Positions 43,010 to 52,089 of a DNA stretch of 64,000 bases are shown here, piece by piece (the first letter of the stretch is position 1; each line of letters begins with the position of its first letter). Source of the DNA: Streptomyces sp. NBC_00091 (GTDB lineage: Bacteria > Actinomycetota > Actinomycetes > Streptomycetales > Streptomycetaceae); NCBI RefSeq assembly GCF_026343185.1, contig NZ_JAPEMA010000003.1:248001-312000 (forward strand). Direction: 5' to 3'. The position numbers and the translations under genes are program-made. Below the pieces are notes generated by a model. The model was not told the origin of the DNA. It saw only the letters and a program-made list of their open reading frames with translations, and ran no database searches.

Positions 43010-43314
43010 CAGGCGCCGCCTCCCCAGCCCTGGAGCACGGACTTGTTCGCCGCGGCGTAGTTGAGGTGCCCCTTGACCACGACCTCGTGGAGCCAGGCCT
43101 GCGCGGCTTTGAGGTCCTGGGCCGAGCGGTCCCATTTGTCCAGCTCGTCGATGAAGGCCTCCCGGGCCTCGCCATCCCAGCTCAGAACGGCCTTCTTGGC
43201 CTGCTCGTACAGCACGTCCAGCTTCTCGTTGAGGAGGCGGAGGTTCTCCTCCAGGTCACCCGAAAGGCGCTGCAGGGTGGCGAAATCGACGGTTATCCGG
43301 TCGTCGTCCGACAT
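43009..43314 (-). CDS. WXG100 family protein (first partner of the toxin)
   Basis: A 101-residue helical hairpin protein with the WxG-type turn in KAVLSWDGEAREAFIDEL, preceded by ENLRLLNEKLDVLYEQA. Such proteins pair with toxins for type VII secretion. Stop and toxin start overlap (TGATG). GGGGAG lies upstream of the ATG at 43314. Confidence 0.85.
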   Translation of the reverse strand: MSDDDRITVDFATLQRLSGDLEENLRLLNEKLDVLYEQAKKAVLSWDGEAREAFIDELDKWDRSAQDLKAAQAWLHEVVVKGHLNYAAANKSVLQGWGGGA

Positions 43315-43337
43315 GGTGGTGCTGCTCCCCTGCGCTC

Positions 43338-43730
43338 TCAGATGTCCTGGAGGCGGCTCTGCGGGCCTGCGGCCGCTGCCTGATCCGGTACGGTCAACGC
43401 CTCCGCGGCCTCGGACACGTCCTCCCGGCTCTGCACGCGCTTGAACGCGGCCAGGATCTCCAGCTCCTGGGCCGTGAAGCCGTCACGGGAGGCCCGGGTG
43501 GCTTCTTCGAGGAGGGAGAGGACCTGCCGGATCCGCACGGCGTCCTCGGCGGCTCCCCGGTGCAGAGCGCGGTACGCCGTGGCCGTGGGCCCTTGCCAAC
43601 CTGCCGCGATGCTGTCGACCACCCTGTCCATATCGCGGATCTGCCGCTCCAGATGGCCCTGCATCTCATCGAGATCGTCAGCGAGCCTGGTGAGGCCGTC
43701 CTCCGAGGCCTTGAAATCAGCGTCCTGCAT
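43338..43730 (-). CDS. WXG100 family protein (second partner)
   Basis: A 130-residue protein with the WXG turn in DSIAAGWQGPTATAYRALHRG and long flanking helices. ATG at 43730 has GGGGG five bases upstream; ATG 43745 is the alternative. It leads the toxin operon, 23 bases before the other WXG100 gene. Probably a heterodimer partner in effector export. Confidence 0.8.
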   Translation of the reverse strand: MQDADFKASEDGLTRLADDLDEMQGHLERQIRDMDRVVDSIAAGWQGPTATAYRALHRGAAEDAVRIRQVLSLLEEATRASRDGFTAQELEILAAFKRVQSREDVSEAAEALTVPDQAAAAGPQSRLQDI

Positions 43731-43796
43731 TCGTGCCCCCGTCATGCTCTGCGCACAGGTGTTCCGCTATGCGGAAATGATCATTTTACTAACACC

Positions 43797-43949
43797 TCAG
43801 GACTCCCCGGCCGCCCGGAGCAGTTCGTCCAGGCGGGCCAGGGCTGCGTCGCAGAGGCGGGCGGCCTCCAGGTCGTCGGGGGCGGCCGCGCAGGCCTGGA
43901 AGCGGTCCACGACCAGCAGGCCCTGGGTGTGGATCTCCTCGGACATCAT
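43797..43949 (-). CDS. Small acidic protein of unknown function
   Basis: A 50-residue frame (SEEIHTQGLLVVDRFQACAAAPDDLEAARLCDAALARLDELL) beginning at ATG 43949 behind GAGGAAG and 11 bases after the VlmA-like gene, so the two are probably co-transcribed. Two predicted helices and two cysteines. I recognise no family. Codon use and the ribosome site support that it is real. Confidence 0.5.
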   Translation of the reverse strand: MMSEEIHTQGLLVVDRFQACAAAPDDLEAARLCDAALARLDELLRAAGES

Positions 43950-43960
43950 GTGGCTTCCTC

Positions 43961-44974
43961 TCAGACCGCGTTGCAGGCGCGGAAGACGTGGACCAGCGCC
44001 GGCAGGCTCGCGCCGTGCTGGAAGGCGATGTACTCGGGCAGGACGGCGGAGGGCGCCCACTTCTGCTTGTACTCGAGCTGCGTGCGCGCCGGGTAGATGT
44101 GCGCGCCGTGCTCCCACAGGTGCTCCATGAACCAGTGGAAGCCCAGGCTGTGGCCCGGGAACTGGGGGGCCGTCAGCGAGGTGAAGGGGGTGAAGCCGAA
44201 GTGCAGCCAGCGGGTGCCCTCGGCCGTGAACACGTCGATCGCGGCCTTGTTGAGGGCCTCCATCACCCCGGGCGGCGAGTCGGGCTGCCGGCGGCTCAGG
44301 TCGTGCATCCAGCCCGCCTGCGGGCCGTAGACCGGGGCGTAGGAGACGTAGCCGATCAGCTGCCCGTCGCGGACGGCGGCGAAGAGGCGGCGCAGGTGCT
44401 GGTAGCGGCCGCCGGTCTGGCCGACGAGGAATTCGAGGGGCTTGACCCCTTCGCCCTTGGTGGCGAGCCAGGCCGTGTCGAGCTCCGCGATCTGGTGCGC
44501 GTGGTCCTCGTACGGGACCTCCTTGATCTCCAGGCCGCTGCGCAGGGCGCGGGAGATCTTGTTGCGCAGCTGCATGAACTTGGTGCCGGCCAGGGTGAAG
44601 GCCTCCAGGTCGACGGCGTACGAGGCGCCCATCTGGTTCACGGTGAAGCCCTGGGCGACGTAGACGTCGGCGTCCGCGCCCTGGAGCTGTACGGACACGA
44701 TCTCGCGGCCCTCCTCGGCGGCGAAGGCGGTGAAGCCCGCCAGCAGCCGCGCCCGGGGGCCGTCCGGCCCGGCGGGGGCGAAGGGGGCGAAGGGGCCGCC
44801 GAACTGGACCAGGTAGCGGCCCACCGGCCGGTACACGATCACCCCGGGCACGTCCGGCAGCCGAAAGTAGCTGTTCCCGTCGCTGAAGGCGAAATACGCG
44901 CTCGGATTTCCGGCGTCCGCATACTGCCGGATGGCGTCGAGCGCGACATCCGACTCCAGAATTGTTCCGGTCAT
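43961..44974 (-). CDS. VlmA-like aminoacyl-tRNA-dependent transferase (DUF2156/MprF-C type)
   Basis: A 337-residue protein of the phosphatidylglycerol lysyltransferase C-terminal/DUF2156 group, with a double GNAT-like fold: YADAGNPSAYFAFSDGNSYFRL, VIVYRPVGRYLVQFGGPF, FMQLRNKISRALRSGLEI, GYVSYAPVYG and WLHFGFTPFTSL. In valanimycin biosynthesis the homologue VlmA moves serine from seryl-tRNA to isobutylhydroxylamine. Here it is accompanied by a seryl-tRNA synthetase gene and homologues of VlmH, VlmO, VlmR and VlmB, so the same reaction on a different hydroxylamine is likely. It is divergent from the VlmH-like operon. A membrane-lipid role is less likely because there is no flippase domain. Confidence 0.78.
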   Translation of the reverse strand: MTGTILESDVALDAIRQYADAGNPSAYFAFSDGNSYFRLPDVPGVIVYRPVGRYLVQFGGPFAPFAPAGPDGPRARLLAGFTAFAAEEGREIVSVQLQGADADVYVAQGFTVNQMGASYAVDLEAFTLAGTKFMQLRNKISRALRSGLEIKEVPYEDHAHQIAELDTAWLATKGEGVKPLEFLVGQTGGRYQHLRRLFAAVRDGQLIGYVSYAPVYGPQAGWMHDLSRRQPDSPPGVMEALNKAAIDVFTAEGTRWLHFGFTPFTSLTAPQFPGHSLGFHWFMEHLWEHGAHIYPARTQLEYKQKWAPSAVLPEYIAFQHGASLPALVHVFRACNAV

Positions 44975-45065
44975 TTCAGATCCATTCTCGCGCCGACAAC
45001 TGCCTCACTTATGGCACGCGGAGCGTCCCGTCACAACCCCCACACCGCCCCCCGGTCAGCCGCCG

Positions 45066-45120
45066 GTCAGGGACGGGTCAGTTGAAAACGCTGGTCAGAA
45101 GGGCGTCAGGCCTCAGTCAG
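45066..45120 (+). promoter_or_regulatory. Array of five GTCAG repeats, candidate SARP operator of the azoxy operon
   Basis: GTCAG occurs at 45066, 45077, 45094, 45105 and 45116: two and then three copies with exact 11-bp periods. This is the densest such array in the window. It faces the operon that starts at 45223. The five-base unit equals that before the PKS operon. Confidence 0.65.
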
Positions 45121-45222
45121 ACGGTGAGTGAAAGACTTCTCAGCGCATATTGACTTTCGGATCACGGGGAATCCCCGACGGTTCGGAGGAGAATTCCGAG
45201 ACAGCCCGAGGAGAACACGGCG

Positions 45223-46362
45223 ATGCGTTCCCTGACGACAGCGCGCGGGATCTGCGAGCAATTCCACGCAGGCCTTCTCGACGCACTCGAAGAGCTGCCG
45301 CTCATGGCCCGGGAGGGCGCGGACAGCCCGGTTCTGGAGCTGTACCGCAAGCACGGCGGTCCCGGGCTGCTCGTGCCGGCCGCGTACGGCGGCGCGGCCG
45401 CCTCCGCGCTCGAGGCGGTGCGGGTGCAGCGGGCGATCGCCGCCGCCTCGCCCTCGCTGGGCGTGGCCACGGTGATGCACCACTTCACGGTGGCGATGCT
45501 GTTCCGGCTGGCGGAGGTCGCGGACCGGCTCACCCCGGCCCAGCTGAAGCTGATGTCGGCGGTGGCCTCCGACGGGCTGCTGCTGGCGTCCGGCTGGGCG
45601 GAGGGGCGTACCGACCAGAACATCCTGGCGCCGGCGGTGATCGCCGACCGCACCCCGGGCGGCTACCGGGTCAACGGCTCGAAGAAGCCGTGCAGCCTCT
45701 CCCGTTCGATGGACGTGCTGACGGCCAGTGTGATGGTGGCGCACGACGACGGGCGCACCTCGCTGGCGCTGATGCTGATCCCCGCCTCCTCCCCCGGGAT
45801 CGGGACCCGGCCCTTCTGGGCCACTCCGATCCTGGCCGCGTCGCAGAGCGACGAGGTGCTGCTGACCGACGTGGAGGTTCCCGAGGAGCTGGTCATCCAC
45901 AGCACCCCCGAGGACGCCGAACGGCTCGACGACCTCCAGACGGCCGGGTTCACCTGGTTCGAACTGCTCGCCACCTCCTCGTACGTGGGCGCCGCTTCCG
46001 CGCTGGTCGCCCAGGTGCTGGAGGGCGGCCGCGGCAGCGCGGCGGAACGCGCGCAGCTGGCGGTCCGCCTGGAGGCGGCGGTGTCCCTGGTGGAGGGCGC
46101 GGCCCGGTCCCTGGAGGACGGCACCGAGGGCGACGAGGCGGTCGCGGCGGTGCTCACCGCCCGCTACGCGACCCAGGACCTGCTGGCCCAGACCGTCGAC
46201 CAGGCCGTGGAGATGCTCGGCGGGATGGCCTTCATCCGCTCCGCCGACGTGGCGTACCTGTCCTCCGCGGTGCGCGCCCTGGCCTTCCACCCGCCGTCGC
46301 GCGCGAGCGTCGCCGCGGAGCTGGCCGACTACTTCGCCGGCAGTCCCCTGCGGCTGTCCTGA
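45223..46362 (+). CDS. Acyl-CoA dehydrogenase-fold flavin N-oxygenase (VlmH-like)
   Basis: A 379-residue acyl-CoA dehydrogenase-fold protein: VATVMHHFTVAMLFRLAE, LLASGWAEGRTDQNILAPAV, GYRVNGSKKPCSLSRSMDVLT and the C-terminal QTVDQAVEMLGGMAFIRSADVAYL. VlmH of valanimycin, an isobutylamine N-hydroxylase, has this fold and uses FADH2 from the reductase VlmR. The same operon here encodes a flavin reductase, so N-hydroxylation of an amine is the best prediction. A true acyl-CoA dehydrogenase is the alternative. ATG at 45223, about 100 bases behind the GTCAG array. First gene of a six-gene operon. Confidence 0.78.
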   Translation: MRSLTTARGICEQFHAGLLDALEELPLMAREGADSPVLELYRKHGGPGLLVPAAYGGAAASALEAVRVQRAIAAASPSLGVATVMHHFTVAMLFRLAEVADRLTPAQLKLMSAVASDGLLLASGWAEGRTDQNILAPAVIADRTPGGYRVNGSKKPCSLSRSMDVLTASVMVAHDDGRTSLALMLIPASSPGIGTRPFWATPILAASQSDEVLLTDVEVPEELVIHSTPEDAERLDDLQTAGFTWFELLATSSYVGAASALVAQVLEGGRGSAAERAQLAVRLEAAVSLVEGAARSLEDGTEGDEAVAAVLTARYATQDLLAQTVDQAVEMLGGMAFIRSADVAYLSSAVRALAFHPPSRASVAAELADYFAGSPLRLS

Positions 46363-46421
46363 CCCAGCGTCATCCGCAGCCCGGCCCGCGCGCCCGCCTG
46401 CCCGTCGGAAGGACGACCCTC

Positions 46422-46958
46422 ATGGACATCAAGAACCCGGTGGAATCGCCGGTCACCTTCAACCTGCACCGCCTGGAGTACCTGGTCGCGTTCGCCGTGA
46501 CGATCGGGTTCATCCTGTGGCACTTCACGGACATCAACTGGTTCGCGGCGATCGGCCTGTTCCTCTACATCGACCTGCTCGGCTACATCCCGGGCGCGAT
46601 CGCCTACCGGCGCAGCGCCACCAAGCAGATCCACAAGGCGTACTACGTCCTGTACAACTCGATGCACAGCCTGCTGAGCGTGGCCGCCGTGGGTCTGCTG
46701 TGGATGTGGCTGATCGGGCCCGAATGGGCGCTGCTGGCGCTGCCGTTCCACGTCTTCGGCGACCGGGGTGTCTTCGGGAACTTCCTCAAGCCCTTCGGTC
46801 TGCCCTTCGAGCCGGAGTCCACCCCGCTGGTCGAGCAGGTGACGGCGATGCTGAAGCGCCGCTCGGCCACCGACGGCCCGGTCCCGCTGCCGTACGGGGA
46901 ACACCCGGCGACCATCGCCGCCACCGGCGCGGCCCCGGCCGTCGGAGCGAACCGGTGA
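46422..46958 (+). CDS. Small integral membrane protein, VlmO-like N-N rearrangement candidate
   Basis: A 178-residue protein with about three or four hydrophobic segments (YLVAFAVTIGFILWHF, WFAAIGLFLYIDLLGYIPGAIAY, LLSVAAVGLLWMWLIG, ALLALPFHVFG) and charged His/Arg/Lys residues close to them (YRRSATKQIHKAYYVLYNSMH). The gene order matches the set around valanimycin VlmO, a membrane protein reported to act with VlmB in azoxy formation. GGAAGGA precedes the ATG. The stop overlaps the next gene by four bases. Identification is by size, topology and neighbours. Confidence 0.6.
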   Translation: MDIKNPVESPVTFNLHRLEYLVAFAVTIGFILWHFTDINWFAAIGLFLYIDLLGYIPGAIAYRRSATKQIHKAYYVLYNSMHSLLSVAAVGLLWMWLIGPEWALLALPFHVFGDRGVFGNFLKPFGLPFEPESTPLVEQVTAMLKRRSATDGPVPLPYGEHPATIAATGAAPAVGANR

Positions 46959-47584
46959 GCCGCTACCCGGCCTGGCTGACGGACCGCAGCGCCTCGGTGC
47001 CGGCCGAGGGCTACGAGGACCCGGAGGCGGCCCGGCTCGCGCTGCGCCGGCTGGCGTCGAGCGTGACGGTGCTGACCGTCAGCCGCGACGGCGTCCGGCA
47101 CGGCACCACCGCCAGCGCCGTGGTCACCCTGTCCCGGGACCCGCTGGTCCTGGGCGCGTGCCTGCGGCCCACCTCGACCTTCGCGGCGATGGTCCGCCGG
47201 GCGGGCAGGTTCTCGGTGAACGTGCTCGGCTCCGCGCAGCAGGACGTGGCCCGGCGCTTCGCCAATCCCTCGCGGCCGCTGGGCGACGCCCAGTTCGAGG
47301 GCTTCGACTGGTCCACCGACCCGCTCACCGGGGCCCCGCTGATCGGCGGGAGCCTCGCCCACATGGCCTGCCGGGTGCTGGGCTGGCACCAGGTCGGGGA
47401 CCACGACATGCTCCTCGCCGAGGTCACGGGCGGCAGCCACACGGTCGACTCCCCGATGCTCAGCTTCGCCGGCCGGATGCACAGCGCCTGCGTCACCCCC
47501 GCCGCCTCCGCCTCCGTCTCCGTTCCCGCGTCCGCCTCCGTCTCGGTTCCCGCTTCCGCTTCTCCCAGTGAGGTTGTGTCATGA
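46955..47584 (+). CDS. Flavin reductase (VlmR-like)
   Basis: A 209-residue flavin:NAD(P)H reductase of the HpaC/ActVB type: LRRLASSVTVLTVSRDGVRHGTTASAVVTLSRDPLVLGACL, FSVNVLGSAQQDVARRFAN and GDHDMLLAEV. It would supply FADH2 to the N-oxygenase encoded at 45223. The GTG start overlaps the upstream stop. The C-terminus is an odd Ala/Ser/Val repeat (SASVSVPA twice), probably disordered. Confidence 0.88.
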   Translation: MSRYPAWLTDRSASVPAEGYEDPEAARLALRRLASSVTVLTVSRDGVRHGTTASAVVTLSRDPLVLGACLRPTSTFAAMVRRAGRFSVNVLGSAQQDVARRFANPSRPLGDAQFEGFDWSTDPLTGAPLIGGSLAHMACRVLGWHQVGDHDMLLAEVTGGSHTVDSPMLSFAGRMHSACVTPAASASVSVPASASVSVPASASPSEVVS

Positions 47585-48564
47585 CCACCGCTTCGCAGAT
47601 CCCCGTCGAGGCCGACTGGGACCGTGCGCCCAACCTCCTCGACGGCGCCCAGGAGATGACCCTGACCGCCGAGGAGTGCGACCTGGGGTACTGGCTGTCG
47701 GCCGTCGCGCAGGGGACCCTGCGCGGCCGGGCCGAGGCCGGGCACGCCGCCGCCACCCCCGCGCACATGCGGGAGGAGGGGCCGCTGCGGCAGGCGCTCG
47801 TCCTGGAGCTGGGCAACCGCTCGCTGGCCGAGTCCCGCGCGGTGGAGGTGCTCTCCCATTACGTGATCGGCGCGCCCGGGGTCGTCGAGCAGGAGTTCTT
47901 CACCACCCAGGTGGTCGACGAGGCCCGGCACGCGATGATCTTCCGCAAGCACCTGGTGGACCTCGGGGTGCCCGAGGCGGGGCTGCTGGGCTTCATCAAG
48001 GAGCAGGGCGCCGACTACACCCGGCGGGTGCTCAATCCGATCGCCGAGTTCGCCACCACCGTGGTGCGCGACGAGGGCGACTTCATCGGCGCGGTCGCGG
48101 TGTTCACCATCGTCATCGAGGGGGTGCTGGCGCCCGCCGCCGAGCTGAGCGAGCGCAAGTGGACCCTGCTGGACCCGGCCGCCGCGGAGATCGCGCGCGG
48201 GGCGTCCATCGACGAGATCCGCCACCTCACCGTGGGCAGCTCCATCGTCCGCGAGCACCTGGCGCTCAATCCCTCGTACCGGCCGCGGCTGATCGAGCTG
48301 ATCCGGCGCGGCCGGCAGCTGTGGGACGAGCTGCCCTCGGAGGAGTTCGTGCTGGAGCGCGAGGAGCTGTTCCAGCAGGGCATGTTCGCGCACGCCGGAC
48401 TGCTGGAGGGCTACGAGGTGTTCCCCGGCTGCAAGCTGCTGGAGACCACGCCCAAGCAGCGCTACGACCTCGCCGAGCAGTGGACCGACGACATGGCCGA
48501 GGTGCGGCTGCCGTACATGGGCATCCCGGAGGCCGTCGACATCATCCGCAACCACCCGAGGTGA
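47581..48564 (+). CDS. Ferritin-like diiron protein (VlmB-like)
   Basis: A 327-residue helical protein with a ferritin-like diiron site: ELGNRSLAESRAVEVLSHYV, TTQVVDEARHAMIFRKHLVDLG, VIEGVLAPAAE and ASIDEIRHLTVGSSIVREHL contribute Glu and ExxH pairs. Homologous in character to VlmB, which has been linked to oxidation of a hydrazine to the azoxy group in valanimycin. The ATG overlaps the reductase stop (ATGA). With the VlmO-like protein this would build the azoxy bond. Confidence 0.78.
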   Translation: MTTASQIPVEADWDRAPNLLDGAQEMTLTAEECDLGYWLSAVAQGTLRGRAEAGHAAATPAHMREEGPLRQALVLELGNRSLAESRAVEVLSHYVIGAPGVVEQEFFTTQVVDEARHAMIFRKHLVDLGVPEAGLLGFIKEQGADYTRRVLNPIAEFATTVVRDEGDFIGAVAVFTIVIEGVLAPAAELSERKWTLLDPAAAEIARGASIDEIRHLTVGSSIVREHLALNPSYRPRLIELIRRGRQLWDELPSEEFVLEREELFQQGMFAHAGLLEGYEVFPGCKLLETTPKQRYDLAEQWTDDMAEVRLPYMGIPEAVDIIRNHPR

Positions 48565-48568
48565 TCCG

Positions 48569-50026
48569 GTGACGTCCACCCTGGTCCGTAACGACACCGG
48601 GGCGGCGCAGGGCGGCGGGCTGCGCCGGACCCTGACCACCCCCCGGATCGTCTTCCTGGTGGTCGCCGCGGCGGCCCCGATGTCCGGGGTGGTGGGCTCG
48701 GTGCCCCTCGCCTACGCCATCGGCAACGGCGCCGGGGTGCCCGCCACCTTCGCCCTGGCCGGGCTGATCCTGCTGTGCTTCTCCGTCGGGTACGCGGCGA
48801 TGAGCCGGCACGTGGTGGGCGCGGGCGGCTTCTACACGTACATCGGGCAGGGTCTGGGGCGGCCGCTCGCCGTCGCGGGCGGGCTGACGGCCGTCGTCGC
48901 CTACACGGCGGCGGTCGCGGGCGTGGCCGGCGCCTTCGGGTACTTCGCCGAACTCGTCTCCACCGCCCACGGCCTGCCGGTCCCCTGGACGGTGTGGACG
49001 GGCGGGGCGCTGGCCCTGACGGCGGTCATGGGCTACCGGCGGATCGACCTGAGCGCCCGGCTGCTGGCGGTGCTGATGGTCGCCGAGGTGGCGGTGCTGG
49101 GTCTGCTGGCACTGGCCATCGGCGTGCGGCACGGGGCGGACACCCTGCCCGCCGCCGCCTTCCGGCCGGAGACGGTACTGACCCCGGGGCTCGGGGTGGC
49201 GCTGATGTTCGCGCTGATCTCGTACGTGGGCTTCGAGGCGGCCGCGCTGTACGGCGAGGAGAGCCGCGACCCGCGCCGCAGCGTGCCCGTCGCCACCTAC
49301 ACCTCCGTGGTGCTCATCACCGTGTTCTTCGCGGTGATCAGCTGGGCGGCGGTCGGGGCGATCGGCCCGGACCGGGTCGCCGACACCGCCGGCGAGGAAC
49401 TGGGCGACCTGTTCTTCCACCTGTCGGACAGCTACCTGGGCGGCTTCGCGACGAGCGTGATGCAGGTGCTGCTGTGCACCAGCCTGTTCGGGGCGCTGCT
49501 CGGGCTGCACACCGCCGCGGACCGGTACCTGTTCGTCCTGGGCCGGGAGCGGGTCCTGCCGGGCTCGCTGGCCCGGGTGCACCCCCGGCACGCCTCCCCG
49601 CACCGGGCGAGCGTGGTGCTGTCGGTGGCAACGGCCGCCGTGTGCGCCCTGTTCGCGCTCGCGGGGGCGCATCCGTACACCAACCTGGCCACCACGATGC
49701 TGGCGCTGGGCACGGTCGGGATCGTCGCCCTCCAGGCGGCGGTGGCCGTGGCGGTGCTGGTCTTCTTCCGCCGGCACCCCGAGGCGCACTGGTGGCGGAC
49801 CCGGCTCGCGCCCGTACTGGCCCTGGCCGGGCTGGTGGGCGCGCTCTGGCTGCTGCTGGACAACTTCGCCCTGGTCACCGGGACCACCTCCGCGTGGGTG
49901 AACCGGATCCCGTGGCTGATGGTCGGCGCCGCCCTCGGCGGGCTCGGCTACGCCTGGTGGCTGCGGTCCCGCTCGCCGGGGCGGTACCGGGCCATCGCCA
50001 CCGCGCACGTCACCGACGAGGACTGA
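48569..50026 (+). CDS. APC-family amino acid permease
   Basis: A 485-residue permease with about 12 membrane segments: the first (IVFLVVAAAAPMSGVVGSVP) carries the APC substrate-binding glycine loop, followed by GAGGFYTYIGQGLGRPLAV and ALISYVGFEAAALYGEESRDPRR. It could import the amino acid or amine precursor (serine, for example) or export a product. GTG at 48569, seven bases after the VlmB-like stop. Confidence 0.85.
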   Translation: MTSTLVRNDTGAAQGGGLRRTLTTPRIVFLVVAAAAPMSGVVGSVPLAYAIGNGAGVPATFALAGLILLCFSVGYAAMSRHVVGAGGFYTYIGQGLGRPLAVAGGLTAVVAYTAAVAGVAGAFGYFAELVSTAHGLPVPWTVWTGGALALTAVMGYRRIDLSARLLAVLMVAEVAVLGLLALAIGVRHGADTLPAAAFRPETVLTPGLGVALMFALISYVGFEAAALYGEESRDPRRSVPVATYTSVVLITVFFAVISWAAVGAIGPDRVADTAGEELGDLFFHLSDSYLGGFATSVMQVLLCTSLFGALLGLHTAADRYLFVLGRERVLPGSLARVHPRHASPHRASVVLSVATAAVCALFALAGAHPYTNLATTMLALGTVGIVALQAAVAVAVLVFFRRHPEAHWWRTRLAPVLALAGLVGALWLLLDNFALVTGTTSAWVNRIPWLMVGAALGGLGYAWWLRSRSPGRYRAIATAHVTDED

Positions 50027-50035
50027 GGAGCCGTC

Positions 50036-51325
50036 ATGCACGACCCGCACAGCCTGCTCCAGGAGGAGGCGGAGGCCGATCTGGCCCGCCGCGGACACGT
50101 CCTGGACCGGGCCGCCCTGCGCGACCTGACCGAACAGCGCGCCCGGCTCATCGCCGAGCGGGACAAACTGCGGGCCGAGCAGAACCGCTCCGCCCGAAGC
50201 GCCAACGGGGGGCACCGTCGGCCGGACGAGGCGGCGCGGGCCCGGATGCAGGAGGCCAAGGAACGCCTGCGCTCGGTGTCCGAGGAACTGAGGCAGGCGG
50301 AGGAAGCGCTCGGCGCGCTGCTGCTGGCCGTGCCGAACCGGCCCTACCCGGACGTCCCCGACGGGACCGAGCAGGACCCGCCGGTGGTGCGCCGGGTCTG
50401 GGGGGAGGTGCCGGGCTTCGAGTTCACCCCGCGCGACCACGTGGACATCGGGACCCGCCTGGGGATCCTGGACCAGGTGCGCGCCGCCAGGCTGTCGGGC
50501 TCCCGGTTCGCCGTGACCCGGGGGGCCGGGGCCCGGCTGGAGCGGGCGCTGGCGGCGTTCCTGCTGGACCTGCACACCACCGAGCACGGGTACACCGAGC
50601 ACGGGGTCCCGCACCTCGTGAGCCGGGAGACGATGACGGGCACCGGGCAGCTGCCGAAGTTCGAGGACGACCTGTTCCTGACGAACGCCGCCGACCGGGA
50701 CCTGCTGCTGATCCCGACGGCCGAGGTGCCGCTGGTCAACCTCTACCGGGGGGAGACCCTCCAGGAGGGCGAGCTGCCGCTGGCCCTGACCGCGTGCACG
50801 CCCTGCTACCGGGCGGAGGCCGGCTCGTACGGCCGGGACACGCGGGGGCTGGTGCGGCTGCACCAGTTCGAGAAGGTCGAGCTGGTGCGCGTCTGCCGCC
50901 CGGAGCGGTCCGCCGAGGAGCTGGAGCTGCTGACCGGGCACGCGGAGACGGCGCTGCGGCGGCTGGGGCTGGCGCACCGGGTCGTGGAACTGCGGGCGGG
51001 GGACCTCGGGTTCGCCGCCCGGCGCACCTACGACATCGAGGTGTGGCTGCCGGGCCAGGGCACCTACCGGGAGATCTCCTCCTGCTCCGACTGCGGGGAC
51101 TTCCAGGGCCGCCGCGCCGGCATCAAAGTCCGGGACCGGGACGGGCGCAAGGCGTTCGCCGCGACGCTCAACGGTTCGGCGCTGCCGGTGGGCCGTACGC
51201 TCGTCGCGATCCTGGAGCAGTACCAGCGCGCGGACGGCTCGGTGGCCGTGCCGCCCGCGCTGGCCCCGTACACGGGTTTCTCGGCGATCGCCCCCGACGG
51301 TTCGCCGGTGGTCAGCGCGCCATGA
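50036..51325 (+). CDS. Seryl-tRNA synthetase, cluster copy (VlmL-like)
   Basis: A 429-residue class II synthetase: N-terminal antiparallel coiled-coil arm (about 1-105) that grips the long variable arm of tRNA-Ser, the [13 protein letters not shown] region, motif 2 [26 protein letters not shown], and motif 3 [19 protein letters not shown]. Full length. Its place in the operon with the VlmA, VlmH and VlmB types means it most likely makes seryl-tRNA for the VlmA-like enzyme (as VlmL does) instead of being the sole housekeeping enzyme. Seryl-tRNA synthetases do not read the anticodon, so it could charge the unusual tRNA at 37354. Its 3' end overlaps the convergent PPTase gene by 14 bases. Confidence 0.9.
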   Translation: MHDPHSLLQEEAEADLARRGHVLDRAALRDLTEQRARLIAERDKLRAEQNRSARSANGGHRRPDEAARARMQEAKERLRSVSEELRQAEEALGALLLAVPNRPYPDVPDGTEQDPPVVRRVWGEVPGFEFTPRDHVDIGTRLGILDQVRAARLSGSRFAVTRGAGARLERALAAFLLDLHTTEHGYTEHGVPHLVSRETMTGTGQLPKFEDDLFLTNAADRDLLLIPTAEVPLVNLYRGETLQEGELPLALTACTPCYRAEAGSYGRDTRGLVRLHQFEKVELVRVCRPERSAEELELLTGHAETALRRLGLAHRVVELRAGDLGFAARRTYDIEVWLPGQGTYREISSCSDCGDFQGRRAGIKVRDRDGRKAFAATLNGSALPVGRTLVAILEQYQRADGSVAVPPALAPYTGFSAIAPDGSPVVSAP

Positions 51326-52073
51326 GCCCGGCGGCCCGTACCTGCGCCTGCGCCTGCGCCCTGGCCAGCGCCCGTGCCCGTGCCCGTACGAGGTCACGGG
51401 CCTGGTCCGGGTCCGGCCAGGTCAGGACGGTGACCGGGGGGAGCTCCCGGGAGACGAAGGCGGTCATCGCCCACGGGGAGTCCTGCCGGGTGGGCTGGAG
51501 CGCGGTGTGGCCGTGCCAGGGCAGGGCGCCGTGCCCGGCGATCCCGCGCAGGGTGACGGAGCCGTCCTGGCCGAAGGCGAGGTCGACCTCCCTGGCCCCG
51601 TCGGTGAGGCCGCGGCCGGTGGCCTTGACGGCGGCCTCGAGCAGGGTCCAGGCGTGGAAGAAGGTCTCGGGGCCCACCCCGTCGGGGACCCCGGGGTAGA
51701 CGAAGGTGAGCACGTCCAGGCTGGTGGTGGCCGGGCGGACCAGTTCCACGTCCACGCCGATGGGTCCGGTCTCGGTGGCGCCGAGCAGCAGCAGCCCGTC
51801 GGAGCGGGACCAGCTGACGTGGGTGCCGGGCTGGTCGGGCAGGTAGGGCTTGCCGGCCGGGTCGTAGTGGATGCGCAGGTCGTGCGCGTCGAGGCCGAGG
51901 CGTTCGGCCAGCAGGCGGCGGACGGTGAGCCGGGCACGGTAGAAGCGGTGGGCCGCACGCGCGTGGACGAACTCGGCGCCGCGCCGCAGTTCCTCCTCGG
52001 TGAGGCCCTCGGGATAGTGCGCGCTGATGTCGGTGGGAGCGACCTGGTCGAGATCGACCAGCCATGCGTCCAT
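51312..52073 (-). CDS. 4'-phosphopantetheinyl transferase (Sfp type)
   Basis: A 253-residue Sfp-type transferase that turns apo carrier proteins into the holo form. Visible are [30 protein letters not shown] (G-V-D-V-E magnesium motif) and [19 protein letters not shown] (W-x-x-x-E-A-x-x-K). ATG at 52073 has GGAAGGA upstream. It ends in an Ala/Arg/Gln low-complexity tail. Last gene of the long minus-strand operon; it would prime the PKS, NRPS, free carrier proteins and the carrier domain of the MetRS-like fusion. Confidence 0.92.
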   Translation of the reverse strand: MDAWLVDLDQVAPTDISAHYPEGLTEEELRRGAEFVHARAAHRFYRARLTVRRLLAERLGLDAHDLRIHYDPAGKPYLPDQPGTHVSWSRSDGLLLLGATETGPIGVDVELVRPATTSLDVLTFVYPGVPDGVGPETFFHAWTLLEAAVKATGRGLTDGAREVDLAFGQDGSVTLRGIAGHGALPWHGHTALQPTRQDSPWAMTAFVSRELPPVTVLTWPDPDQARDLVRARARALARAQAQAQVRAAGLMAR

Positions 52074-52089
52074 CGTGGTCCTTCCTTGG

